From Glandiceps talaboti (lineage: Eukaryota; Hemichordata; Enteropneusta; Spengelidae): DNA of 64,000 nucleotides. Location: NCBI RefSeq assembly GCF_964340395.1, contig NC_135552.1, positions 16,288,194-16,352,193 on the forward strand, in the 5' to 3' direction. Shown piece after piece: positions 40,701 through 51,089 of this stretch. The notes under the pieces are model-generated. The model saw only the letters and a list, made by a program, of their open reading frames with translations. It did not search any database and was not told the DNA's origin. The position numbers and the translations under genes were made by a program. Position 1 is the stretch's first letter; every line of letters begins with the position of its first letter.

Positions 40701-41840
40701 TTTTGAAACATGTAACCTTTGAGCTCCTCTACAAATTTAATGGCGATTAAAGGCAACATATATAACGACGAATGACGTCTCAACCATCAAGGGCGCAGAT
40801 CGTGGCTTGAGGGGTGCTTCGTACGTCCTTCTGTTTGTCCGGCAAGTTTGCAACATCTGGCTGGGGGCGCAATTATAGGTCTCGTAATAAAATAAGGCCG
40901 AATAAAATATTGTGTGGTTCCGATTGCGCTCAATTTTAGAATAGGTTGGGTAGGTAGATTTTTCATTTTTCATATTTTTTTTCCAATGTGTGAGTGTCTA
41001 GTTCAGGTAGTTATGTTTTCCATTGTTTTCCATATGGTCTTTGTGTTATTGGTTTCTTCTCATCATGTACATACATTACAGATTGGAAAAACAGTTGTAG
41101 ATTGTCTTTTTATATTGTTTATGTCAGTTTCAGCAGCCACTATTTCTGGCGAGACTTCACACAATTTTCGCGATTTTATTATATTTTTCTCGAATATGTA
41201 AAAAAAAAGTTTAGGGTCGGCAGTGAAAAACTAATGGGTTCGGGCAACTGGCCTAAGGAGCAAACCGATTTTGTACATTTTCGTTTACGTACCCCCAGGT
41301 GTATAGCTTAAATATTGTATGTAGGGTTCCATCGGACGTACGCGTAGTCATGGCGACAGTTGTTGTACATGTAAGTCACGTCAGATGACAGGGATACCAA
41401 TATTACCCCGATGTCTATACACGTCGACGTACAATATGCGACTCGGTAGTGAAAGTCTTAAACTTGCGCTGTTACTTTATTCAAAAACACTCCAACTCAT
41501 TCTTACTTATTAGAGATTAACTTATATTATGCGAGAATTCAAAATGGCCGTCGAAGACCACTTTATCCGAGTCTATAGGGAGTATAAAATTTTGTAGATT
41601 CCCTTGCATACTTAATGATGAACCGCAGATTTATTTCATATAGTTCAAAAGGACCGGAAACTAGCATTCGTATGGCAAAGGGAAATTCGGTTCTCGAGGC
41701 GTATTGATGTATTTCAATATGACTATAATTCTACTGTTTCTAATTAATCTCTAGCGGAGATCGAGTCACCTCAAGCAGAGTATGGAACAAATTGACCTCG
41801 AATCATCTTTAGAATGTACAGACCAAGAGGGGGAAGAACA
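37800..41840. other. Intergenic region between H3 and Penelope-like fragment
   Basis: No gene recognised. A reversed copy of the 16-kb dispersed repeat lies at 39255-39560. C- or G-rich homopolymers occur at about 39800-39814 and 40370-40383. Frames of 60-105 codons here are not protein-like. Confidence 0.5.
39255..39560 (-). repeat. Third, reversed copy of the 16-kb dispersed repeat
   Basis: CATGTCTACGTCACTGGTTCT, a TCAAA.CGTTC.AA.TTGCCATTA block and CTTCATTCAGC.GGAAAA occur here in the order expected for the reverse complement of 16510-16850. Confidence 0.6.
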
Positions 41841-41942
41841 ATATAAGTCAGTGGTAAGATTTATCCGTAGTACAGTGCTCGATACGTCTGCACGCAGAGC
41901 GGAGTATATGTTGAGGGTAGAAGAAAATCAAGTCGGGTTTTT

Positions 41943-41988
41943 CGTCTCTACAAGCCTGTTTCGTGAGTAAATCATTCGTCAGGAGATG
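41943..41988 (-). ncRNA. Type I hammerhead ribozyme motif in Penelope-like 3' region
   Basis: Minus strand: CATCTC (stem I), CUGACGA core, stem II UGA/UCA with an A.C mismatch at the 10.1-11.1 pair, GAA, ACA/UGU stem III with a GGCU loop, A17, then GAGACG (stem I', five of six pairs). Core residues are complete. Predicted cleavage lies between 41949 and 41948. The weak stem II closing pair suggests reduced or lost activity. Confidence 0.7.
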
Positions 41989-42100
41989 TTGATTTACTGA
42001 ATATACCTCGTATAAATCGTGTGGTGTAAGGCGGGATTTACCTAGGGTCTTGAGTGGTGATTTTGTTTGTACAAAAGGTGTCAATTATGTGTGCGATGGG

Positions 42101-42428
42101 TCAGGTGTTACACAACAATGTTTTATTTCGATGGCGACAAGAGGATACAAGTTCATTTCGTTTATTTAATATGGATAGTTCGGGTCGGCAGATAATAAAG
42201 AACTTTTCTTTGAGGCATAAATTGCACTTCTTGCTTGCGCTATTGTAGGTTGGGTGGGATGAAAGTGGTCGCCAGGAAATGGAGTGGTCGATGTTTTTAT
42301 CCTTGAGGGTCCAGATATGTTTGCTGAGTTCCGTAGAGTTCCTATTTTTACTGTGTCGGAATGATGCTGTGTGGTTTCTGTACCCTGTCTTAAACTCGTT
42401 TTCTGTGAGCCCAATGTATGTTTCTGTA

Positions 42429-42430
<2 letters not shown>
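42101..42430 (-). pseudogene. Penelope-like GIY-YIG endonuclease domain, 5'-truncated
   Basis: The frame, entered from the (TA)n tract, reads TYIGLTENEFKTGYRNH, then TELSKHIWTLKDKNIDHSISW, CNLCLKEKFFI, LNKRNELVSSCRH and stops at 42101. These are the YIG, ELSK.IW.LK, C.LC..EK and LN.R.E...CRH blocks of Penelope-like element endonucleases. The GIY half is missing, replaced by TA repeat. The catalytic Arg expected just before YRNH (FKTR) is Gly. With no reverse transcriptase upstream, this is a dead fragment, although the remaining frame is open. Confidence 0.85.

Positions 42431-42517
<87 letters not shown>
42431..42517. repeat. (TA)n microsatellite at Penelope-like 5' truncation
   Basis: About 87 bp of TA exactly where the GIY-YIG coding sequence ends. 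The junction repeats the (TA)n association seen at 11 kb. Confidence 0.95.
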
Positions 42518-42518
<1 letters not shown>

Positions 42519-44087
42519 CAGACAAAGGAAACCCCATTTTCCATTTTCTTTGTCTGTGGCAGCTACCCAGATGGGTTATTAGCAAGCTACTAAACAGCGC
42601 TTTCGTACAAATTAAAGTCGACAACTTCAGGTCCAATTCAAATTTCCAAGTAACGCTGCCATCAGTAGGGGCCATATTGGATTTTGTCGTAAACCCGGTA
42701 TAGTATTCAAATATTAATTATAAACATCTATTTAATAAGGGCAGATTAGTTCATACAGAATACAAATACTAAGTGAATTATCTTTTCTGGTCGGCGAAAT
42801 TTCTATATCACTAGAACAATTTCTGGGGAAATATATAAAATATATAAAGGACTATTGGTCCCTGGTTGCCATACCAACTACTAACTTTGTATAGTAAGCT
42901 GCGCTAGCATTTGGTGGAATTATGCATAAATGTAATTTAACGGAATATAATTCAGAATTGAGCCAGTCGATTCCACCAATGAATTAATTATTATTAACAC
43001 ATGAAGGTTTTATGTTATAATACATTTTAGATAAGTAGCGAACGTCTGACGTAAACTCTAGAACTGTGATATGGCTAAGGTGGCCGCCATTGAAGGCACT
43101 GATGTACATATCACCAATGCGTAGGAGTTTGGGGCTATTAGCCGAACTATATATACCAGCATTTTCTCTCTGTACATTTCCTATCTGTAGTGTCAGTTTC
43201 AGTATCAGTATAAATACATTGAAGAAATCATTAACTGGTGTATAATCAGCGGAAGACGAGAGCAAAACACTTAGTTGTACAACAAGTCAAGTCTTTCCAA
43301 ACTTAAATTGCCATTGGCATCACTCATGTCTAGCTAGTTCAAGTACTGTGATTTGTTCCTGTCTGTAATTGATCTTGGGAAAGAAAAAACTAGCTCCTGT
43401 AAATGTCTGTATTCAAGTATCAAATTTATTCCTCAAATTAATATAATGTAACAGACTCTGGACTAGCCTTTTCTGAATATATATGCTGCTCGAAACATTC
43501 ATGGTGAAGTTTGGCATAGCTACTTTTTAATTTCTTCTTGATTGTGTATAAAATTCATTTGTCTTCTTTGTTTTCGACCAGACTGAGTTCAAAATGCATT
43601 TATAGTTTTTAGATCATGTGATAAGCATTAACTGATATGTTCGTCCCTGTCATGATAAATTTGTGACGTAATTTAGACATGTTAAGCTATCATTTTCTTC
43701 AAAACCTTACAGTAAGGGAATCTACTTGGACCATTGCCTACGGGGAACCATGATTCTCCCCCCCCCCCCCCTGCAGGATACGTATGTCATCACTAATCAA
43801 CCATCTCTCATTATATGATGACTTGAGAGTATTTCTAAAGGCTACAGGTATCCTTGTTATCGTAGAAATTCGACAAGGGGATCAGGAAGCAGACATCTGA
43901 AGTGCTGTCGGGCAAAAACAGAGATGACTCGTTATTCGTTAAGGCATACCGAAGTTGATTCTGGATTGTAAGCATCGCTATGATTCACTATTATAGACTG
44001 AGTAATAAATGGAAAGAATTAAAGTCTAAATCATTGAGAACTTAAATGTCAAGTGCAGGATATCATTGTTCAAGTGGAATGGAGTCA
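42518..44087. other. Intergenic, no gene recognised
   Basis: Only frames under 100 codons without protein character, and a C homopolymer at about 43759-43771. Confidence 0.5.
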
Positions 44088-44345
44088 TGACCGTCGAGAG
44101 ATTAGAGTGACAGGCTTTAGTAGAATCTGCTTGTTGCCAGTTCGAACCTTGCCGCTGCTGCTCGTTCTTTTTTCCAGAATTTGAACCATGTTTGCGTCCA
44201 GTCAGTTCGGCTGTATAACTGGGGGGGGGGGGGGGGGCTTGATAGGATAGAGGTTGTAACGTGAATGTGTTTAAGTCCTACGTGTTGTGCCGAAATATGT
44301 TCATTCTGGGGGAAAATCATTATAAAGCGTTATAGAGCACAAATT
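44088..44345 (+). mobile_element. tRNA-derived SINE
   Basis: The head GAGAGATTAGAGTGACAGGC is followed by GTTGCCAGTTCGAACC (B box GTTCGAACC). The body has a G homopolymer (44221-44237), then AACGTGAATGTG, GTTGTGCCGAAATATGTTC and a tail ATTATAAAGCGTTATAGAGC. The tail AAGCG.TATAGAGC and the GTTGTGCCG block resemble the SINEs at 25-26.6 kb. Confidence 0.6.
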
Positions 44346-44546
44346 GGGAAAGTGCCGCATAAAACTGACTCGATCATTCAAGTGATGCATAGATTGAAAA
44401 ACAAAATTCCCCTTGCTGTTAGAGTTAACTGTGAAAAGTAAAATAATTCTGTGAACATGTATACGTATATGGTTATAAAATGGTACAGAGGATCGTGATA
44501 CATGTGTTTTGTCCTGTAAAATCATTGTTATATCGCGTCAACATCT

Positions 44547-44549
<3 letters not shown>

Positions 44550-44639
<90 letters not shown>
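44550..44639. repeat. (GA)n microsatellite with G-run end
   Basis: About 80 bp of GA followed by nine G. Confidence 0.95.
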
Positions 44640-44837
44640 AACACGTAAAACGAATTGATTTGGAGTAAGTCTGTCGATTTGTGTTCAGGTTAAACATTGA
44701 ATTCAATCAAATGAGGCACGTACATCTATCTTCTATATTTTATAGGAACAGACGTGTAACAAACTGAGTGTTAACCTTTACTGTAACGCTCTGAAACAGT
44801 TAAGTACACTGACCATATAAAGTATATGTGTATTTTC

Positions 44838-44870
<33 letters not shown>

Positions 44871-44880
44871 AACCACCACC

Positions 44881-44948
<68 letters not shown>
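44838..44948. repeat. (CAA)n/(CAC)n/(CTA)n trinucleotide array
   Basis: Three successive trinucleotide phases over about 110 bp. The poly-Val frame on the minus strand is an artefact. Confidence 0.95.
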
Positions 44949-45072
44949 ATTTTGGCATTTCAACATTCTAGCTAGAAAATAGAAACTATTACACAGAGCA
45001 TACCATGCAGTACCGTAGAACAGGAAAACGTGTACGAATTCCAGGTCATCAAAAATGATAACCTGTACATGC

Positions 45073-45135
45073 AGACACTCCTTGTGGTCAAGTGGTTTGA
45101 CAAGAAGTCTGGAGGTCATAGGCTGATTTCCCTTG
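45073..45135 (+). mobile_element. tRNA-like SINE head
   Basis: TGTGGTCAAGTGGTTTGACAAG resembles an A box region, and TCTGGAGGTCATAGGCTGATTTCC a decayed B box region. No cloverleaf can be drawn convincingly, so it is probably a SINE remnant rather than a tRNA gene. Confidence 0.35.
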
Positions 45136-45561
45136 TGAAGAGAGAGAGTGTGTGTTAATTACTGAAAACGGCTGAAAGATATAAAGTATCCATCGAGTCT
45201 GTACATCACAAGCCTTGTGTGTGAACTTTGAGTATACGTTTTAATTCGAACACTGAAAACGATTACTCACACGACGTCTGTAGGTGATATACGTTGGCTG
45301 AGAAGGGTGACCCTGGAATCTAATTCGTAGATTGGCCGATAAATCCTTCAAACACCCTAGGGAAGCATACAACTATTTCCTCAGCATACGTGTCTAAAGA
45401 GTTTATGGAGAACAGGTGACAGGGAGGACTGGCACTCAAATATTAGTAATGCGGATATCATATCCAGAAACGGGTTTAATATCAAAGAAGACCGAGGAAG
45501 ATAACATAGAGTATGTACATATGAATTATTTACACACATCCAAGTGTTTACATCAAAAGAG

Positions 45562-45627
45562 ACATACATACATACATACATACATACATACATACATACA
45601 TACATACATACATACATACATACATAG
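45562..45627. repeat. (CATA)n microsatellite
   Basis: About 16 CATA units. Confidence 0.95.
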
Positions 45628-46363
45628 TTGTATATCTGAACAGTTTTACTTCACACGTCACTTTCTGCACACCTTTAGTTTTGTTTATGTGATAAACGAT
45701 ATAATATGAAATATGATGTAGATACTACACAATGTGCTTATTTGTTAGGTTCTATGAATCACTCTCCCTGCTTTACCCACAAATTGAAAAAAAACACGTT
45801 ACAATGTTATAGCTCTTATCAACTGCACCTAGACCTATAGACAAATAGACCTATATACATCTAGGTGTCCATAGATTATATACGTTGGCTGAACAGGGTA
45901 AGTGGCGGAATCTTATTTCTGGCTTTATTTCGATATGGTATTTACGGATAAAAAAATCACATCCATACGTTGTTATTTTCAGAAGGATATTTTATTTCAC
46001 AGCACAGATCAAGAATGAGATATCACATCACTGGTACAACATGAAAGATACAGACGATACGAAAATTAATAAAAGCAAGTAATAATTTTTAGCAAAACAT
46101 AAAGTTATGACATTCAATACAATTTTTGTTCATGGTTTTGTCAGAATTTGGAATCATGACATTTGCATTTGTAACTTATTTCCCTTGGCTAGAGGATGAA
46201 CTTGCCATTGAATCTGTATTGTTTTGTAGTCATTTCCTTTCCGCTATACGTCACGAGTAGCACTGGTTCTAACGTCACGTCCTGCCTCAAAGAGTTGTTC
46301 GTGACCAGAATCGGTTACTTCTCTTTCTGAAACAATTATGCAAGAAAAAGGTGTTACCTTATT

Positions 46364-46440
46364 ACCTCCCGTAAGGGTACGGGAGGTATTAAAAGGGGAA
46401 TGTTTGTCTGTGTGTCTGTGTGTCTGTGTGTCTGTCTGTG

Positions 46441-46483
<43 letters not shown>

Positions 46484-47491
46484 GTCATCATTTTCTAAAA
46501 ATCGGCTGGATCAATTGTAATGAAATTTGGAATATATAATCTTTAGGGTAATGGCTAGACCTGATTAGGTTTTGAGCCAGATCTGTTAATGTTTAATTAG
46601 AGAAATTTGCATACTAATGAAATCAACTAATTAAGCAATATCTTAAGACTGCATACTTCAATTTCAATATAATTTAGTATATTTTTAAACATAACAACAT
46701 ACATATGTCCTATAAAATTTGTTGATGTACCTTATAGTGTTAACGAATAATTTGCATAATTAATTATTTTTGGTAATTAGGCTATATCTTAAGAATGCAT
46801 ACTTCATATTCAACATAATTTAGTACATACGTTAACCATAAGAAAACACATATGTCCTATCAAGTTTGTTGATGTACCTTACAGTATTAATGAATAATTT
46901 GCATAATTAATGATTTTTGGTAATTAGGCTATATCATACGAATACATACTTCAATTTCAATACTATTTTGTACATACTTTAAACATAACAGAGTGCATAT
47001 TTCCTATAAAAGCTGTTGATTTCGTTTGAAGATTTAGTGAATAATTTGTATAATTAATTTTCGGTAATTAGGCTATATCTTAAGACTGCATACTTCAATT
47101 TCAATACAATTTAGTACATACATTAACCATAACAAAGCGGATATGACCTATAAAACTTTTGATATAGCTTACAGTTTTAATGAAAAATTTGCATAATTAA
47201 TGATTTTAGGTAACTAGGTTGTATCTTAAAAATGCAAGCTTCAAATTTCGTATAATATGGTACATATATCAACCATAATAATACGCACCTGTCCTATGAA
47301 GTTTGTTGCTACAACATTTACCATTAATGAGTATTTTGAATAATGAACGATATTCAGTAATTAAGCAGTATCATACACTCTTACATACATTAACCTAAGA
47401 AAACACGCTTGTCCGAAAACAAAGCCTGTTACCATTGTTTTTTTTTAATTCAATGAGTTATTTGCATAATTAGTGATTCCCTTACGGGCGG
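46364..47491. mobile_element. TIR-bounded element filled with about seven 147-bp tandem units
   Basis: The left end carries CCTCCCGTAAGGG (46365-46377), itself part of a 24-nt hairpin, and the right end carries its inverted match CCCTTACGGGCGG (47479-47491). After a TGTC array (46405-46483), an AT-rich unit repeats. The TAATTTGCATAATTAATGAT-type motif occurs at about 46603, 46748, 46895, 47042, 47185, 47332 and 47459 (spacings 145, 147, 147, 143, 147, 127). Each unit also carries GGTAATTAGGCTATATCTTA and TGTCCTATAAA-like blocks. It has no coding capacity. Best described as a non-autonomous element with an internal satellite; the class is unknown. Confidence 0.75.
46405..46483. repeat. (TGTC)n tetranucleotide array
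   Basis: TGTC units with TGTG interruptions near the left end of the TIR-bounded element. Confidence 0.9.
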
Positions 47492-47586
47492 CATTCAGTT
47501 TAAATCTGGTTTTAATTATGCAATGAAGATGTGTAAAAGGTTTCCTTAGAACTGATACAATAGGTTTTTTTAGAAATCGTGTTCAC

Positions 47587-47587
47587 G

Positions 47588-47637
<50 letters not shown>

Positions 47638-47701
47638 TGGACGGACGGACGGACGGACGGACGGACGGAAGGACTGACTGACTGACTGACAGACAGACAG
47701 A
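47587..47701. repeat. (GACA)n/(GACG)n/(GACT)n array
   Basis: GACA units change to GACG and GACT and back to GACA over about 115 bp, about 95 bp beyond the right TIR of the preceding element. Confidence 0.95.
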
Positions 47702-48128
47702 AAACCAGATAAACAGACGGACAGTGTAAAGCATAACATAACCCTTCCTTATGGAAAAAAGACAAATTTTATCACAAAGAAGGATATAGCAAAGATTTTT
47801 TCCGCTGGAGTTATTTCACATTGTTAAAACAATCAATAATGTAACTATATATTTACCTTGCGATATGGTTCGTCTTTTACCTATAGTTAAGTGGGCATTG
47901 ACATGATCAACAACCATAGCTGCTATAAGAAGCATTACTAATACACGAACGCACACAGATTTCTTCATTATTTGAAAACTGAAAATTCATAAAGTAAAGA
48001 TAATTAATTCTACATTACAGAAAATAATGTCAGCTCGGAAATGTAAAAAAAAAAGACTTAGCTGGCAATCTGTTGGCCATGGTCCAGTCTGTATAACGAA
48101 AACGGCTCCTTTCGGCAAAGTCGATGTT

Positions 48129-48346
<218 letters not shown>

Positions 48347-48935
48347 AATTTGTAAGCCAAAAGATACATCTTACATGTAAATACATTTTATCCGATTCAT
48401 AGAGTTATCATCTCTTAGCATAGTCTCCTTGAAAAAAAATTCCGCCGAGGAACAAAGTAGTTGGACCCCCTATTAGTCATGGTACTTAATAACTAGGGAC
48501 GTATACAGTGATATATTAGTAAATTGCTGGTATGATTCAAACATTCACGAGTAGACAATTCTTTCTTACCTGTAAGGATTCCCGTTGTCTCTATCACGCT
48601 GTTTTAGTAATAATCTCCAAACAATGTTATGTATGGTATAGCCAGGCTTCTTATATATGGTAGCTTATGAGGGAAGTTATAGGAATTACACGGATGTTCA
48701 ATTAATTTTCAATTGGTGCCTCATTTGTTAAAATTGACCACTTACTTGAATACATTTCATAAATATTCAGACCTGATGATTGTGCATAATTAGACCGGAT
48801 AATGGTAAATAATTTGCTCAGATTATGTAATTGTTGAAACAGGTATCAAATAGTAATGTGTGTGGGGGAAAACCAATCTCAATGTATTGGCAAGACTTGA
48901 CAATTTCGTGGTATTTATTTCATGTAAGAATTTCT

Positions 48936-48990
48936 ATGTATGTATGTATGTATGTATGTATGTATGTATGTATGTATGTATGTATGTGTG

Positions 48991-49022
<32 letters not shown>

Positions 49023-49187
49023 TGCGTGCATGCATGCATGCATGTATGTATGTATGTATGCATGTATGTATGTATGTATGTGTGTATGTATGTGTGTCTG
49101 TATGTGTGTCCGTATGTATGTATGTATGTATGTATGTATGTATGTATGTATGTATGTATGTATGTATGTATGCATGTATGTATGTAC
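48936..49187. repeat. (TATG)n compound array with TGTG/TGCG/TGCA phases
   Basis: About 250 bp. Overlapping CMYV and HTYI frames on both strands are repeat artefacts. It is followed by a non-coding tail ending aataaattttaattcaattc, which resembles a short retroelement 3' end. Confidence 0.95.
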
Positions 49188-49299
49188 ATTGGATGCCTTA
49201 ATATTCATGGCCCTCATCAGATTCTGTTTTGTGTCACTTTCAAATAATGTATATTGTTTTCATTTTCTGGTGGAATAAATTTTAATTCAATTCAATATA

Positions 49300-50845
49300 G
49301 ATTTTTATGTATGTATGCATGCCATAGACATTGTGTTATTTCTGCGGATTTAAAACCCAGTTACAATAACAATAGCATTGTTTACACATAAGAATAAGTC
49401 TGTCAGAGGTATACAAAAAAGGTGTAAAAAGAATAATCCAGTCAAGTCCCTAGAGCAACCACTGATAAGCTGGTACTAATGATAGCAACCAGAGATTGAA
49501 TCACTAGCTTTTTTGAATTTAATAACGTATCACACGGGAAGCCAATAGCATTTTACAATTTTCTGCGCAATTCACTGCACAGTAGTACAAATTGGAACTG
49601 TAGAAAAATATCTGGGGATTTCAGGTACGTTTTTACACAAAATTCTGAACAGAAATCTTGATACATCGCTTGCATATGATTTTTTAAAAGCACCAAATGG
49701 TACAGATGCTACTTACTAAACGTTTTGACAAATTACATACGTACGAGTAAATGAACAAATTAACATTCAATCATCATACGACAAAATCAACCCCATTAAA
49801 GATAAAAACTAGCTTTTAGGCAATTATGATGAGAAATTAATTGTACAATTTGACATTTATTCACTGTAATTGCATACCAACACTTTCATTACGCCTTGTG
49901 CTACTACGATCTGTTATCCAATCACGGCGCCAATTAGATCAATCATAGTTTAACTTATTATGTATATTTACATAATCAATCTCAAGATTTGAGATTAATC
50001 AACGATATTTTAATAAGAGAAGTATTATAAATTAATAAATCAATTCCGAGTCATATTTATTATCTTTTTCAAATATTCGAAACGGTGAATTCTGATCTTT
50101 TGCCCTGGATTTGAACTGAGGATGGTTTACAGCTTCCAAAAATATAGCAACAATTGCGGCGGGCACAAACAAATGTTGTCCAGTGAAAACTGAAGTAGAA
50201 GAATTGCTACATGTGACGAAACACCATAACGTATAATTACGCCTCTTTACATAATTTGTAACAGTTGCAGATTTTCATTTGACGTGCTTATCCTTCATCA
50301 AGACTCGAAATAGTCTTGAAGACAACGACATATACTGTGAGGAAGAGCAAACCGTAAAACTAATATTATCATAATAGGATTTTATTTCACTACAAACTGA
50401 TAAGCTGAACACTCTAGCCATTCCAGTTGATGCTGCCACCCCCTCCAGATGAGTCATACATCCTGTAAATGGGTAGCTTAGTTGTACAAGGTAAATAAAT
50501 AGAAGTTATGAGCAGGTTTGATAACTGTACAATATTTCGTAAATTGGCTAAGAGGATAAATAATGAATAAAAGAGTAATTTAGTGTGTGGAAAACACTTG
50601 GGGTCAAGATGCAATACATGCACACAGTCATCATTGTACCATCAATACGTCATTTCCAACTTACATGGGTACGCAAAATAGGAACTATCCGATTATCCGA
50701 GAATGTCGCCATATTTTGTCTGAAATAACAGTTTTACTTCAGGCAGAGATATTTGACAGCATCTTAACACTTAGCTATCACTAAACGAACGAGAAACAAA
50801 CTAACACAAAAGGGATAAAACATATGTACGTGAACACACAAACAA
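49300..50845. other. Intergenic, no gene recognised
   Basis: AT-rich DNA with short frames only. No repeat or RNA recognised. Confidence 0.5.
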
Positions 50846-50847
50846 AG

Positions 50848-50859
50848 TGGGGAGGGAGG

Positions 50860-50947
<88 letters not shown>

Positions 50948-50994
50948 GGGAGAGACAGACAGTCAAACAGACACAGTCCGTCAGTCAGTCAGTC

Positions 50995-51067
<73 letters not shown>

Positions 51068-51086
51068 AACAAACAAACAAACAAAA
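50848..51086. repeat. (GA)n/(CAGA)n/(CAAA)n compound array
   Basis: GGGA, then GA, then CAGA with GTCA interruptions, then CAAA units over about 240 bp. Confidence 0.95.
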
Positions 51087-51089
51087 CAA

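Larger units (their letters stand above)
41843..42430 (-). mobile_element. Penelope-like element 3' fragment (GIY-YIG plus hammerhead)
   Basis: On the minus strand a GIY-YIG coding end (42104-42430) is followed by a stop, a 3' UTR of about 110 nt, a hammerhead motif (41943-41988) and a tail with CGCTCTGCGTGCAGACGTAT and GAGCACTGT. The 5' side is cut off inside a (TA)n tract at 42431. The retained order (endonuclease, stop, hammerhead, tail) is that of endonuclease-bearing Penelope-like retroelements. The outer 3' boundary, about 41843, is approximate. Confidence 0.8.

Noticed and set aside
41782-41970. 62-codon plus-strand frame
   Set aside because: It is antisense to the Penelope-like 3' UTR and hammerhead.
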